Shown here: one piece after another, positions 8,811 to 18,046 of the stretch
Numbering within the stretch: the stretch's first letter is position 1
Layout: each line of letters starts with the position of its first letter
NCBI GenBank assembly: GCA_003551845.1
Contig: PUNQ01000056.1
Location: forward strand, 1 to 54,069
Source of the DNA: Candidatus Nealsoniibacteriota bacterium
GTDB taxonomy: Bacteria > Patescibacteriota > Minisyncoccia > Minisyncoccales > PWPS01
Reading direction: 5' to 3'
DNA length: 54,069 nt
Made by a program: the position numbers and the translations under genes
Notes under the pieces: model-generated
Told to the model about the DNA's origin: nothing
Seen by the model: only the letters and a program-made list of their open reading frames with translations
Database searches by the model: none

Positions 8811-9220
8811 TTTTTTCTTACGAATTTGGTTCTGACCGGTAATTTGTCCGAAGCTCGGGAAAAAGCTTCCTTGGCTTTCTCTTCACTTATTCCGTCGAGC
8901 TCGAAAATGATGCGACCCGGTTTTATGGGTGCTACATATCTGTCAACACTTCCCTTTCCTCCTCCCATGGGAACTTCCAATCCTTTTTTGGTCACCGGTT
9001 TGTCCGGAAATATCCTTATCCACATCTTTCCTCCTTTTCTGAGATGCCTGATTATCGCCCTGCGAGCCGCCTCCAGCTGCCTGGAAGTAATCCATTTGGC
9101 ATCAAGGGTTTTGAGTCCGTAGGTTCCGAATTCAACCTTGGTTCCGGAGGAGGCTACACCTTTGAGCCTCTTCATCTCCTTGTGCCTTTTTCTGTGTTTT
9201 ACTTTTTTCGGTACTAACAT
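8807..9220 (-). CDS. rplP: 50S ribosomal protein L16
   Basis: uL16, which helps position tRNA in the A and P sites. 137 residues (136 in E. coli). Landmarks: [14 protein letters not shown] start, [22 protein letters not shown], the [16 protein letters not shown] core and [18 protein letters not shown]. Start codon follows the rpsC stop after one base. Confidence 0.97.
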   Translation of the reverse strand: MLVPKKVKHRKRHKEMKRLKGVASSGTKVEFGTYGLKTLDAKWITSRQLEAARRAIIRHLRKGGKMWIRIFPDKPVTKKGLEVPMGGGKGSVDRYVAPIKPGRIIFELDGISEEKAKEAFSRASDKLPVRTKFVRKK

Positions 9221-9221
9221 G

Positions 9222-9872
9222 TTAATCGAATTTTTCTCCTTTATAAATCATTACCTTTATTCCGATCGTTCCGAATTTACAATAAGCTTCTTCAAAAGCA
9301 TAATCCAAGTCGGCTCTCAAGGTTTCTCGGGGCAGATTTCCTTCCGAAATATGCTCCGTTCTGGCGATCTCACTACCGTTAAGTCTTCCGGCAACCTGGA
9401 TTCTGGCTCCTTGAACGCTTCTGTTGGCCGTAATTTTTCCCATGGCGTGCTTTATAACCCTTCTGTAATGCATCCTTTTTTCCAATTGCTTGGCTATCTC
9501 CTTGGCGGCTACGGAAGCCCGAGACCAGGGATCTTTTACTTCTTTGACTTCTATTCTGACATTTTTTTCCGGAGTTAATCTTTCTTTCTCCAAAACCTCA
9601 TCCAGTCCGGCCTTCAAGCTTTTGACTCCTTCTCCTCCTCTACCGATGACAAGACCCGGCCTGGAAGAATGAATTACTATATTCAATTGAGAAGGTGTTC
9701 TTCTTATTTCTATTTCAGCCAACCCGACATCATGCAATCTGTTATTTATATATTCCCTTATGATGTGGTCCTCTTCCAGGTACTCGGGATATTTTTCATC
9801 ATAAAATCCCTTCGACTTCCAGTCGGTCGTAGTGGTTATTCTTTTAATTCTCGGATGAGATCTCTGGGACAT
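9222..9872 (-). CDS. rpsC: 30S ribosomal protein S3
   Basis: uS3 at the mRNA entry tunnel, 216 residues. The type II KH domain is clear around residues 60-80 ([16 protein letters not shown]), and the C-terminal domain has [26 protein letters not shown]-like sequence and [23 protein letters not shown]. Located between L22 and L16 in the standard S10 operon order. Confidence 0.97.
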   Translation of the reverse strand: MSQRSHPRIKRITTTTDWKSKGFYDEKYPEYLEEDHIIREYINNRLHDVGLAEIEIRRTPSQLNIVIHSSRPGLVIGRGGEGVKSLKAGLDEVLEKERLTPEKNVRIEVKEVKDPWSRASVAAKEIAKQLEKRMHYRRVIKHAMGKITANRSVQGARIQVAGRLNGSEIARTEHISEGNLPRETLRADLDYAFEEAYCKFGTIGIKVMIYKGEKFD

Positions 9873-9877
9873 GTTTT

Positions 9878-10393
9878 TTATATTGATTTTCTTCTAAAAA
9901 TACTTTCACCTTTACCTTTTTGCTCTTTTTTTGTTTTATCTTCTTTTCTCGGAGGCTTCGAATCCTTATCTCTTTTATCTTTTGCTTCTTCTTTGGGCTT
10001 CTCTTTGCTCTTTACTTTCTTTATCTTTCCTTTTTTTCCGGTCTTCAATTCTTCTCCGGGATTGACTTCATCCAAAACCAAAGTGATGTGTGATGTCTTC
10101 TTTTGAATTTGGTTGGTCGCTCCCCGCGCTCTGGGTCGCCATCTTTTCAGTGTCGGGCCTTCATCAACTCTTATTTCGGCAACGTATAAATCTTTCTCAC
10201 TCAATTCAAAATTGTGTTCAGCGTTGGCAACAGCCGATTTTAAAAGCTTCTCGACCGGTTCAGCCGCTTTATTGGGAACAAATTGTAACTTAACCTTCGC
10301 TTCGGAAACTTTTCTACCCCTGATCAAATCCGCAACCAAGCGAACCTTGCGGGGAGACATTCTCAGATAATTCAATTTTGCATCAACTTTCAT
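9878..10393 (-). CDS. rplV: 50S ribosomal protein L22 with a long charged tail
   Basis: uL22, which lines the exit tunnel. Residues 1-110 are a normal L22 (LRMSPRKVRLVADLIRGR near the start, KRWRPRARGATNQIQKKTSHI before the tail, the latter spanning the tunnel hairpin). From about residue 115 to 171 a lysine/glutamate/aspartate-rich low-complexity tail follows that E. coli L22 (110 residues) lacks. Such tails may reach over the ribosome surface; the role here is unknown. Between rpsS and rpsC. Confidence 0.95.
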   Translation of the reverse strand: MKVDAKLNYLRMSPRKVRLVADLIRGRKVSEAKVKLQFVPNKAAEPVEKLLKSAVANAEHNFELSEKDLYVAEIRVDEGPTLKRWRPRARGATNQIQKKTSHITLVLDEVNPGEELKTGKKGKIKKVKSKEKPKEEAKDKRDKDSKPPRKEDKTKKEQKGKGESIFRRKSI

Positions 10394-10421
10394 AAATTTT
10401 TACACCACTTTAATCGTTTTT

Positions 10422-10718
10422 TCAACTCTTTTTTTCTTTTCCGCCTTTTTCAATCTCCCGCTGCATACGTCCACCGTGCCTTATGAATTTTTTCGTCGGC
10501 GAAAATTCTCCCAACTTATGCCCGACCATATCTTCGGTAACCGAAACCTCCACATGCTCTTTTCCGTTATAGACACCGAAAGTAAAGCCGATCATTTCGG
10601 GTGTAATTACCGCATCTCGAGCCCAAGTCTTTATCATCCCGTCTCCCGGTTTCCTGTCGGCTACCTTCTTTATCAATCGCTCATTTATGTTGGGGCCTTT
10701 TTTTAAACTTCTTGCCAT
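10422..10718 (-). CDS. rpsS: 30S ribosomal protein S19
   Basis: uS19 in the small-subunit head, 98 residues. Family landmarks are MARSLKKGP at the start, [28 protein letters not shown] and [19 protein letters not shown] near the end, followed by a short basic tail. Between rplB and rplV. Confidence 0.97.
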   Translation of the reverse strand: MARSLKKGPNINERLIKKVADRKPGDGMIKTWARDAVITPEMIGFTFGVYNGKEHVEVSVTEDMVGHKLGEFSPTKKFIRHGGRMQREIEKGGKEKKS

Positions 10719-10751
10719 ACTTTTAACTGAATATTAATTAACCTGAATTGA

Positions 10752-11540
10752 TTATTTTTTTCTCTTTTTTCCACCTCTTCTCCTGATTATGTATTTATCG
10801 GTATGTTTTCTCTTTCTGGTTTTTACTCCCTTGGCCGGCTTTCCGGTCGGTGTTTTCGGGTGTTTTAATCCGATGGTTGAGCCACCTTCTCCTCCACCGT
10901 GAGGGTGATCAACGGCATTTTTCGCCTTTCCTCTCACTTTGGGGCGTCTTCCTTTTCTTCTGGTCGTACCCGCTTTTTTCTGATCGACATATTGATGTTC
11001 GGGATTGGAAAGCTCACCTATTGAAGCAAAACATTTTCGGTTCACTTTTCTTACCTCCTTGGACGGCATTTTCAAATGAGTATACTTTCCTTCTTGTGCT
11101 AAAACTACCGCCGAAGCACCTGCTGCTCTAACCATTTTTCCTTCTCCGTCCGGATTCAAGGAGATATTGTGAACCTGAGTTCCTACGGGAATGTTTTTAA
11201 GCCTCATCCTGTTGCCCGGCTTGATGTCAGTCTCCTCGTCAACAACAACTTCGCTACCTTTTTCGACTCCCTGAGGGGCCAAAATATAAGCCAAATCACC
11301 ATCTTCATAACTCACAAGAGCCAAATAAGCCGTCCTGTTGGGGTCATAATCGATTCGCTCAATCTTTCCCGAAACGCCCATCTTCTCTTGTCCGTAATTC
11401 ACCTTTCGCCAAATCTTTCTGGCTCCACCTCCACGGGTTCTGACAGTCATTTTTCCGGTATTATTTCTTCCCCCCGATTTTTTTAAGCTGACCGTCAGCG
11501 ATTTCGGAGGGCGACTGTTTTTTTCTGGTTTTTGACTCAT
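10752..11540 (-). CDS. rplB: 50S ribosomal protein L2
   Basis: uL2, close to the peptidyl transferase centre and essential for subunit association. 262 residues (273 in E. coli), slightly short at the N-terminus. Landmarks: KSGGRNNTGKMTVRTRGGG, an SH3-like core with VKLKNIPVGTQVHNI-type sequence, and the C-terminal VDHPHGGGEGG loop with the universally conserved histidine, followed by the KTRKRKHTDKYIIRRR tail. Confidence 0.97.
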   Translation of the reverse strand: MSQKPEKNSRPPKSLTVSLKKSGGRNNTGKMTVRTRGGGARKIWRKVNYGQEKMGVSGKIERIDYDPNRTAYLALVSYEDGDLAYILAPQGVEKGSEVVVDEETDIKPGNRMRLKNIPVGTQVHNISLNPDGEGKMVRAAGASAVVLAQEGKYTHLKMPSKEVRKVNRKCFASIGELSNPEHQYVDQKKAGTTRRKGRRPKVRGKAKNAVDHPHGGGEGGSTIGLKHPKTPTGKPAKGVKTRKRKHTDKYIIRRRGGKKRKK

Positions 11541-11575
11541 TACCGTTTACTATTAAATCATATTTATTTCTTATG

Positions 11576-11854
11576 TCAAGAAGATAAAATCTCAATCTTA
11601 TCCCCTTCCGCCAATCTGACCATCGCTTTTTTATATCCTTTCTTTTTTCCTTCGATCATGCCCAATCTTCTTTTTTTTGAAGGTATGGAAACGATAGTCA
11701 CTTTTTCAACCGTAACATCATACATTTTTTCTATCTCTTCGGCAATCTCAATCTTGTTCGCCTTCTTTCCCACTATGAAAGTATAAATATTATCTTTTTG
11801 GATCAATTCTGTCGTTTTCTCACTGATATGCGGTTTTTTTATTATCTTTTTCAT
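11576..11854 (-). CDS. rplW: 50S ribosomal protein L23
   Basis: uL23, docking site for trigger factor and SRP at the tunnel exit. 92 residues, beginning IIKKPHISEKTTELIQKDNIYTF and containing VGKKANKIEIAEEIEKMYDV, the standard beta-alpha-beta core. Overlaps rplD by four bases. Confidence 0.95.
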   Translation of the reverse strand: MKKIIKKPHISEKTTELIQKDNIYTFIVGKKANKIEIAEEIEKMYDVTVEKVTIVSIPSKKRRLGMIEGKKKGYKKAMVRLAEGDKIEILSS

Positions 11855-12474
11855 AAAAAGGTTTCTTTTAAAACTTTCAAAGAATTCTCCGGTAAAACAA
11901 GATACTCGTAAGTCAATACGTCCAAAGCATTCAAGTTTCTGGCTTCCATGACATGCAGATCGGGGATGTTGCCGGCTGCCAAAACCAGATTTTCATCAGC
12001 CTTTTCGGCGGCAATCAGTGTCGATCCGTCATTACAAGGTAGATTTTTTAAAAAAGAAAGGTTTTTGGTTTTCGGGCCGTCAATATTCAAATCATCGACC
12101 AAAATCAAAAGTTCATTTTCCAATTTGCCCGCCAGGGACATAAAAAGTGCTTTTCTTTTCTCCTTTTTATTTACCTTTTTTTTGTAATTTCTTTCATTTC
12201 TGGGGCCGAAAGTCACTCCTCCTCCTCTCCATATCGGCGATCTTATCGATCCGTGCCTGGCTCTACCGGTTCCTTTCTGCCTCCACGGCTTTCTTCCTCC
12301 ACCTCTCTTTTCCGATCTGTCCTTGGTGTGTGCACTGTTTTGCCTTCTTGCAGCCTGCTGGCAAGTTACCACTTGATATATCAAATCCGAATTGATATCG
12401 GTTTCAAATATTTCTTTCGGAAGATTTGCCTTTTTTTCCGATTTTCCTTCTTTATTGTAAACGGGAATCTTCAT
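11851..12474 (-). CDS. rplD: 50S ribosomal protein L4
   Basis: uL4, whose extended loop lines the exit tunnel. 207 residues (201 in E. coli). The loop signature RGGGRKPWRQKGTGRARHGSIRSP is at about residues 58-81, followed by GGGVTFGPRNERNYKKKVNKK. In E. coli L4 represses its own operon through the leader RNA; a hairpin-rich leader precedes rplC here, but any L4 control is only a guess. Overlaps rplC by four bases. Confidence 0.96.
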   Translation of the reverse strand: MKIPVYNKEGKSEKKANLPKEIFETDINSDLIYQVVTCQQAARRQNSAHTKDRSEKRGGGRKPWRQKGTGRARHGSIRSPIWRGGGVTFGPRNERNYKKKVNKKEKRKALFMSLAGKLENELLILVDDLNIDGPKTKNLSFLKNLPCNDGSTLIAAEKADENLVLAAGNIPDLHVMEARNLNALDVLTYEYLVLPENSLKVLKETFL

Positions 12475-13064
12475 ATTTCTTTTATTTCTAACAAATTACC
12501 TTTTCCTCCGGGTACGGCTCCCTTAATCGCCAATGTATTTTCTTTCGTGTCAATATTTACTATCTCCAGATTTTTAACCGTTACCCTGTCGGCGCCCATT
12601 CTTCCGGGCATCTTTTTCCCTTTAAAAACTCTTTGCGGGTAAGCCGACCCTATCGAGCCACCCCTTCTTTCATCATGCTTGGTTCCGTGAGTTCTCGACT
12701 GACCCGAAAAACCGTGTCTTTTAACCACACCCTGAAAACCTTTTCCTTTGGATATTCCCGCTATTTTAACCTGATCCCCTTTCTCAAAAAGAGAAACGTC
12801 TATCTCTTGCCCTTTTTCAAATCCTTCGGTCTCGGTTCTGAACTCGCAAAGATATCGGAAGGGTTTTTCTTTCTGTGGTTTTTTAACTTTTTTTTCCGGC
12901 AATTTCTCAAATCCGATCTGCACCGCTTCATAGCCGTCTTTATCTTCATTTTTCAATTGAGTAATAACACACGGACCGGCCTTAACCAAAGTAACGGGGA
13001 TAACTTTTCCCTCATCGTCAAAAAACTGTGTCATTCCCAATTTTTTTCCCAATATGAATTTCAT
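12471..13064 (-). CDS. rplC: 50S ribosomal protein L3
   Basis: uL3, reaches the peptidyl transferase centre. I start it at 13064 ([15 protein letters not shown]), the conserved beginning; the frame is open 14 codons further upstream in what looks like leader. This gives 197 residues. The central loop signature [26 protein letters not shown] and [16 protein letters not shown] are typical. First gene of the long ribosomal operon, behind its own promoter and a two-hairpin leader; no Shine-Dalgarno is visible. Confidence 0.95.
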   Translation of the reverse strand: MKFILGKKLGMTQFFDDEGKVIPVTLVKAGPCVITQLKNEDKDGYEAVQIGFEKLPEKKVKKPQKEKPFRYLCEFRTETEGFEKGQEIDVSLFEKGDQVKIAGISKGKGFQGVVKRHGFSGQSRTHGTKHDERRGGSIGSAYPQRVFKGKKMPGRMGADRVTVKNLEIVNIDTKENTLAIKGAVPGGKGNLLEIKEI

Positions 13065-13104
13065 AATTTTAATTGCATCTACATTCTTTTCAACCTTTTC
13101 AAAC

Positions 13105-13141
13105 AAAAAGGCGGGGCTTCCCCCCGACTCGGTGAAGTCGG
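13105..13141 (-). promoter_or_regulatory. competing hairpins in the rplC leader
   Basis: On the minus strand CCGACT-TCACCG-AGTCGG (13141-13124) is followed directly by CGGGG-GGAAG-CCCCG (13126-13112) and five T. The two stems share three bases (13124-13126), so they compete; the second plus its T run resembles a weak intrinsic terminator. This is the layout of an attenuator before the ribosomal protein operon. Regulation by a ribosomal protein is inference. Confidence 0.45.
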
Positions 13142-13150
13142 AAAAATTTT

Positions 13151-13179
13151 ACTATAACCCTATGCGTTACTTATTGTAA
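13151..13179 (-). promoter_or_regulatory. promoter of the rplC-secY operon
   Basis: Minus-strand TTACAA (13179-13174), 17 bases, TATAGT (13156-13151), between the rpsJ terminator and rplC. Confidence 0.6.
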
Positions 13180-13191
13180 TCATCTAATTCA

Positions 13192-13221
13192 AAAAAGCAA
13201 AGCTCGGATGGTTCGAGCTTT
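13192..13221 (-). terminator. intrinsic terminator after rpsJ
   Basis: Minus-strand AAAGCTCG-aaccatc-CGAGCTTT then GCTTTTTT; the hairpin begins inside the rpsJ stop codon. It separates the str-type operon from the rplC operon. Confidence 0.75.
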
Positions 13222-13537
13222 ACATCTTAACTTCAATATTGACCCCGTTGGGTAAAGTAAGGTTTCTGAGGGCATCCAAAACTTTCGGATTGGCGTCAAG
13301 TACGTCAATAAGTCTTTTGTGCACCCTTACCTCGTATTGTTCCTTCGATTTGTTGTTTACGAACGTTGATCGATTAACGGTATACTTTTTAATCTCGGTA
13401 GGTAAGGGAGTGGGACCCGAAATCTCACTCCCGTACCTGGTTGCAGTTTCTACAATTTGTTCCGCGCTACTGTCAATCACTTTATGATCGTAACCGCGAA
13501 GCTTAATCCTGATTCTGTTAATATCGTCCTTGGCCAT
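13220..13537 (-). CDS. rpsJ: 30S ribosomal protein S10
   Basis: uS10 in the small-subunit head, 105 residues (103 in E. coli). Landmarks: RIRIKLRGYDHKVIDSSAEQIV, GPTPLPTEIKKYTVNRSTFVNNKSKEQYEVR-type core and the LTLPNGVNIEVKM end. It lies six bases after tuf and is the last gene of the str operon here, cut off from rplC by a terminator, whereas in E. coli it heads the S10 operon. Confidence 0.96.
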   Translation of the reverse strand: MAKDDINRIRIKLRGYDHKVIDSSAEQIVETATRYGSEISGPTPLPTEIKKYTVNRSTFVNNKSKEQYEVRVHKRLIDVLDANPKVLDALRNLTLPNGVNIEVKM

Positions 13538-13543
13538 AAGTCA

Positions 13544-14740
13544 TTACTTGATTATCTTGGTCACCACCCCGGCACCTACGGTTTTACCACCTTCTCTGAT
13601 GGCGAACCTTTGCTCTTCTTCAAGTGCGATGGGGGCGATTAATTTTATTTTCAATTCGGCCGTATCACCGGGCATAACCATTTCGGTTCCTTCCTTGAGC
13701 TCCACTTCTCCGGTTACGTCGGTTGTTCTGAAATAAAATTGCGGTTTGTAACCGTTAAAAAACGGAGTATGTCTTCCACCTTCGTCCTTATCCAGGATAT
13801 AAACCTCCGCTTCGAATTCGGTGTGAGGCTCCACACTTCCCGGTTTAGCCAAAACTTGTCCTCTTTCTATTTCATCCTTTTTGGTTCCCCTGAGAAGAAG
13901 TCCGGCATTATCTCCGGCTTCACCTCTGTCCAGGCTCTTGTTGAACATCTCAATACTTACAACGGTAGTCTTGTCGATATCTTCCTTGAGTCCGATAATA
14001 TCAACTTCATCCTTGGCGTTTATGACTCCTCTTTCAATTCTTCCGGTTGCAACCGTTCCTCTTCCTTCAATTGAAAAGATGTCTTCAATGGCCATAAGGA
14101 AAGGTTTGTCGACATCTCTTTCCGGTTCGGGAATGTAATCGTCCAAGGCATCCATCAATTCCAAAATCGGCTCAACCGCATCGTCATCCGCACTTTCGGC
14201 TTCAAAAGCCTTCAGGGCGGATCCTTTGATTACCGGTACGTTGTCACCGTCATATTCATATTTATTAAGAAGCTCTCTTACTTCCGATTCGACAAGCTCG
14301 ATCATTTCCGGATCATCAACCATGTCGGTCTTGTTCAAAAAGACAACCAAAGAAGGAAGTCCCACCTGTCTGGCCAAGAGAATGTGTTCTCTGGTTTGAG
14401 GCATCGGACCGTCCGCGGCGGAAACAACCAAAATCGCTCCGTCCATTTGAGCTGCTCCGGTGATCATGTTTTTTACGTAATCGGCGTGTCCGGGACAATC
14501 GATATGTGCGTAGTGCCTTTTCTCGGTTTCATATTCTTGGTGAGAAACGGCAATCGTAATTCCTCTTGCCTTTTCTTCCGGTGCGGAATCGATGTCTTCG
14601 ATACTCGCCGTCATCCCGGAGAGTCCTTTCATATTCAAAGTCTTCAGAATCGCAGCGGTAAGAGTGGTCTTACCGTGGTCTACGTGACCAATGGTTCCGA
14701 TGTTAAGATGTGGTTTTGATCTTTCGAATTTTTCAGCCAT
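13544..14740 (-). CDS. tuf: elongation factor Tu
   Basis: GTPase that delivers aminoacyl-tRNA to the ribosome. 398 residues with G1 GHVDHGKTT (about residues 18-26), G3 [10 protein letters not shown]4 NKTDM, followed by domains II and III ([51 protein letters not shown]-like [10 protein letters not shown]). G1 is preceded by the invariant [11 protein letters not shown]. Only one copy is in the window. It lies between fusA and rpsJ; 127 bases of AT-rich spacer to fusA hold two inverted repeats. Confidence 0.98.
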   Translation of the reverse strand: MAEKFERSKPHLNIGTIGHVDHGKTTLTAAILKTLNMKGLSGMTASIEDIDSAPEEKARGITIAVSHQEYETEKRHYAHIDCPGHADYVKNMITGAAQMDGAILVVSAADGPMPQTREHILLARQVGLPSLVVFLNKTDMVDDPEMIELVESEVRELLNKYEYDGDNVPVIKGSALKAFEAESADDDAVEPILELMDALDDYIPEPERDVDKPFLMAIEDIFSIEGRGTVATGRIERGVINAKDEVDIIGLKEDIDKTTVVSIEMFNKSLDRGEAGDNAGLLLRGTKKDEIERGQVLAKPGSVEPHTEFEAEVYILDKDEGGRHTPFFNGYKPQFYFRTTDVTGEVELKEGTEMVMPGDTAELKIKLIAPIALEEEQRFAIREGGKTVGAGVVTKIIK

Positions 14741-14756
14741 ATTATTATTTTAATTA

Positions 14757-14824
14757 ATTAAACGAAATAACTCGTTTAATACTTTTAATTTTTATTTGGA
14801 AATCAACTGATTTTAAATTGATTT
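14757..14824. repeat. two AT-rich inverted repeats between fusA and tuf
   Basis: ATTAAACGA-aataac-TCGTTTAAT (14757-14780) and GAAATCAA...TTGATTTC (about 14799-14825). Neither is followed by a convincing T run; they could slow or process the transcript between the two elongation factor genes. Confidence 0.4.
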
Positions 14825-14867
14825 CAGTGTCTTTTATATTACAATAATTTTTCTCAAAAGTCCAGAC

Positions 14868-16994
14868 CTATCTACCGGCTTTTATTTCTTCGGCAACATT
14901 GGCGGGAACCTTCTTATATTCCAAAAATTCCATCGTGAAATTACCTCTTCCTTCGGTAAGTGACCTGAGGGTGGTTACGTAGCCGAACATTTCAGCCAAC
15001 GGAACGTTGGCTCTTATCACTTTCATATCCATCTTTCCCTTGGTATTTTCCGTATTTTGAACTTCTCCTCTCCTGGAAGAAAGATCTCCGACGATGTCAC
15101 CGAAAAACTCGGACGGAACTACCACTTCGACTTTCATAAACGGCTCCAGAAGAACCGGTCTCGCTTTTTTGCATGCATCCTTAAAAGCCATCGACCCCGC
15201 AATCTTGAAAGCCATCTTGGAAGAATCCACCTCATGGTAAGACCCGTCAACAAGTCGAGCCCTTATTCCGACCATAGGATAGCCGGCAACGACTCCTTCA
15301 TCCATCACTTCGGCTATACCTTTTTCCACTGCGGGAATATATTCTTGCGGAATAACTCCACCGGTAATTTCATCTAAAAATTCCAGCCGATCTTCCTTTT
15401 CCTGGCTGTCGTACTCGGACGGCTCTATCTCTATTTTTACATGACCGTATTGACCCCTGCCTCCGGTTTGCTTTACGTATTCGGACTCCGCCTCGGATTC
15501 TTTTGTTACGGTTTCCCGATAAGCCACTTGCGGTTTGCCGACTTCCGCTTCAACTCCGAACTCTCTTTTAAGCCTGTTGATTATGATATCCAGATGAAGC
15601 TCTCCCATACCGGAAATAATCGTCTCTCCGGTTTCTATATCTCCCTTGACTTTAAAAGTCGGATCTTCCTGGCCCAGTTTTCTCAAGGCGAGTCCCATCT
15701 TTTCTTGATCTTCCCTGCTTTTTGGTTCTACTCTTATCGAAACAACCGGATCGGGAAAAGTTATATTCTCCAGAATGACCGGGTCCTTGGGATCACAAAG
15801 CGTGTCTCCCGTGGCGGTCTCATCCAAGCCGACGAGAGCAACTATGTCCCCCGTGTAAATTTCTTTGACCTCTTCTCTTTCATTGGCATGCATCCTCAAA
15901 ATTCTGTTTATCCTTTCTTTTTTTCCGGTCGTCGAATTGACAACGTTGGACCCACCGGTCAATTTTCCGGAATAAACCCTGACAAAAGTAAGACTTCCGA
16001 CATAAGGATCGGTAGCCAATTTGAAAGCCAGAGCGGAAAACGGCTCATCATCATCCGCATTTCTGATCATCTCGGTTTCTCCGTCTTCGGGATCAACCCC
16101 CTTTACCGGTGGTAAATCGGTAGGAGCGGGGAAAAAATCACAAATCGCATCGATAACCGGTTGAACCCCCTTGTTTTTAAGGGCCGTTCCACAATAAACG
16201 GGAACCAAATTATAGTTCAAAACGGCTTCTCTGAGAACACTTTTAAGTTCTTCAACCGAAACTTCTTCACCTTCCATGTATTTTTCAAAAAGCTCCTCAT
16301 CTTCGGTAACTATTCTTTCAATCATCTCTTCTCTTTTCTCTTTCGCTTCGGCTTTCAGTTCTTCGGGGATTTCTTCTTTTACGACTTCTTCACCCATCTC
16401 TCCCTCGAATCTCCAAGCCTTCATCGTTAAAAGATCAACCACTCCTTTGAAATCCTTTTCCGAGCCGATCGGTATTTGCATCGGAACCACGTTGGGGGTC
16501 AATTTTTCAACTATAGTCTCCACGGCCCCTTCATAAGTAGCACCGACCCTGTCCATTTTATTTATAAAGCAGATCCTGGGAACTTGATACTTGTTGGCTT
16601 GTCTCCAAACCGTTTCCGATTGGGATTCGACTCCGGAAACTCCGTCAAAAACAACGACCGCTCCGTCCAAAACTCTGAGCGATCTTTGTACTTCTGCCGT
16701 AAAATCGATGTGTCCCGGAGTATCTATTATGTTTATTCTGTATTCACCTTTCCCTTTCTTCTTTTTATAAGTAGGCGTCCAAAAACAAGTGGTTGCCGCA
16801 GAGGTGATGGTAATGCCCCTTTCTCTCTCCTGATCCATCCAGTCCATTACGGAGTCACCATCGTGAGTTTCTCCTATTTTATGGGAAATTCCGGTATAAA
16901 AAAGAACTCTTTCCGTCATCGTGGTCTTGCCCGCATCGATGTGGGCTATGATTCCTATATTTCTGTATTTTTCCAATTTATATTCTCTTGGCAT
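14868..16994 (-). CDS. fusA: elongation factor G
   Basis: Translocase GTPase, 708 residues (704 in E. coli). G1 [12 protein letters not shown] at about residues 17-28, G2 region [13 protein letters not shown]3 [13 protein letters not shown]4 INKMDRVGA. Domain IV carries [25 protein letters not shown] and domain [26 protein letters not shown]. Follows rpsG with a 49-base gap that includes a small hairpin; no Shine-Dalgarno is visible before its ATG. Confidence 0.98.
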   Translation of the reverse strand: MPREYKLEKYRNIGIIAHIDAGKTTMTERVLFYTGISHKIGETHDGDSVMDWMDQERERGITITSAATTCFWTPTYKKKKGKGEYRINIIDTPGHIDFTAEVQRSLRVLDGAVVVFDGVSGVESQSETVWRQANKYQVPRICFINKMDRVGATYEGAVETIVEKLTPNVVPMQIPIGSEKDFKGVVDLLTMKAWRFEGEMGEEVVKEEIPEELKAEAKEKREEMIERIVTEDEELFEKYMEGEEVSVEELKSVLREAVLNYNLVPVYCGTALKNKGVQPVIDAICDFFPAPTDLPPVKGVDPEDGETEMIRNADDDEPFSALAFKLATDPYVGSLTFVRVYSGKLTGGSNVVNSTTGKKERINRILRMHANEREEVKEIYTGDIVALVGLDETATGDTLCDPKDPVILENITFPDPVVSIRVEPKSREDQEKMGLALRKLGQEDPTFKVKGDIETGETIISGMGELHLDIIINRLKREFGVEAEVGKPQVAYRETVTKESEAESEYVKQTGGRGQYGHVKIEIEPSEYDSQEKEDRLEFLDEITGGVIPQEYIPAVEKGIAEVMDEGVVAGYPMVGIRARLVDGSYHEVDSSKMAFKIAGSMAFKDACKKARPVLLEPFMKVEVVVPSEFFGDIVGDLSSRRGEVQNTENTKGKMDMKVIRANVPLAEMFGYVTTLRSLTEGRGNFTMEFLEYKKVPANVAEEIKAGR

Positions 16995-17009
16995 AATTTT
17001 TCAAATAAA

Positions 17010-17036
17010 AAACGCTTTCCGAAAGCACTTTAAAAA
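17010..17036 (-). terminator. weak terminator-like hairpin between rpsG and fusA
   Basis: Minus-strand GTGCTTT-CGG-AAAGCGT followed by TTTTTT. The stem is short with a three-base loop, so partial termination or mRNA stabilisation between rpsG and fusA is more likely than a full stop. Confidence 0.4.
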
Positions 17037-17043
17037 CTTAAGT

Positions 17044-17520
17044 TTATTTTGCTAAAAAGGCAAAGGCTCTATTTGCTTCAGCCATCCTTTCCATATTCTC
17101 TCTCTTTTTGATTGCCGACCCCTGACCTTGAGAAGCGTCCAAAAGCTCGTCGGCCAATCTCTTTTCCATCGCCGATCCCGACTTTGATCGAGCAGCCTCC
17201 AATATCCATCTCATGGCCAAGCTCATTCCTCTTTTCTTTCCGACGTCATAAGGAACTTGATAAGTCGCTCCTCCGACACGCTTTGATCTCACTTCCTTGG
17301 ACGGAGTGGTATTTTGCAGCGCTTTTTCAAAAACTTCTATCGGATCACCTCCCGTCTTTTCTTTAATGATATCGAAAGAATCATAAAGAATCCTTCTGGC
17401 CAAAGATTTTTTTCCGTCCTTCATTATGTGGTTTACGAATTTTGCGACTACCACATTTTTATATTTCGGATCGGGATCTATCGGATGAGTCTTATATTTT
17501 TTTCCTTTCTCTTCAAACAT
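17044..17520 (-). CDS. rpsG: 30S ribosomal protein S7
   Basis: uS7, nucleates the small-subunit head. 158 residues (156-179 in E. coli strains). Landmarks: VVAKFVNHIMKDGKKSLA, NTTPSKEVRSKRVGGATYQVP and the C-terminal MAEANRAFAFLAK pattern. Ten bases separate it from rpsL. Confidence 0.97.
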   Translation of the reverse strand: MFEEKGKKYKTHPIDPDPKYKNVVVAKFVNHIMKDGKKSLARRILYDSFDIIKEKTGGDPIEVFEKALQNTTPSKEVRSKRVGGATYQVPYDVGKKRGMSLAMRWILEAARSKSGSAMEKRLADELLDASQGQGSAIKKRENMERMAEANRAFAFLAK

Positions 17521-17530
17521 ATTTCAGATT

Positions 17531-17941
17531 TTAACTCTGCTTTTTTGTTCCGTATTTACTCCTGGATTGTTTTTTGCCTTCAACTCCTTCGGAATCAAGT
17601 GCACCCCTCACCACCGTGTAACGAACTCCGGGAAGGTCCTTGACTCTTCCTCCTCTCACTAAAACGACCGAGTGCTCCTGTAAGCTGTGTCCTTCACCGG
17701 GAATATAAGCGGTAACTTCCATTCCGTTGCTCAGACGAACTCTGGCCACTTTCCTGAGAGCCGAATTCGGTTTTTTGGGAGTGGTCGTCGAAACCTTCAG
17801 GCAAACTCCTTTTTTAAAGGGAGACGGATAATAAGATTTTTCATTCTTCAAATTATTAAAACCATAAGACAAAGCAGGTGATTTCTGCTTCTTTTTGGGC
17901 TTCTTTCTTCCTTTTCTGACTAATTGATTTATTGTCGGCAT
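17531..17941 (-). CDS. rpsL: 30S ribosomal protein S12
   Basis: uS12 in the decoding centre. 136 residues (124 in E. coli); the N-terminal part carries an extra 14 or so residues between the basic start ([20 protein letters not shown]) and GVCLKV. Decoding loops [19 protein letters not shown] and the [13 protein letters not shown] segment are conserved. First gene of the str operon; 5' leader with a hairpin ending ten bases before ATG and no Shine-Dalgarno. Confidence 0.97.
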   Translation of the reverse strand: MPTINQLVRKGRKKPKKKQKSPALSYGFNNLKNEKSYYPSPFKKGVCLKVSTTTPKKPNSALRKVARVRLSNGMEVTAYIPGEGHSLQEHSVVLVRGGRVKDLPGVRYTVVRGALDSEGVEGKKQSRSKYGTKKQS

Positions 17942-17950
17942 CTTACAACG

Positions 17951-17971
17951 GGCATTCTAATTACGAATGCC
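17951..17971 (-). promoter_or_regulatory. hairpin in the rpsL leader
   Basis: Minus-strand GGCATTC-gtaatta-GAATGCC, seven perfect pairs, ending nine bases before the rpsL ATG, where a Shine-Dalgarno would normally lie. A translational operator or 5' stabiliser is possible. Confidence 0.45.
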
Positions 17972-18003
17972 ATTTTCTTTAACTTTTAATCCGTCATGTG
18001 GCA

Positions 18004-18032
18004 ATATTACAAAAAAGATCTCTTTTTGTCAA
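18004..18032 (-). promoter_or_regulatory. promoter of the rpsL-rpsJ operon
   Basis: Minus-strand perfect TTGACA (18032-18027), 17 bases, TATAAT-like TAATAT (18009-18004), about 60 bases before rpsL. Confidence 0.8.
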
Positions 18033-18046
18033 GAACGAAATGATAT

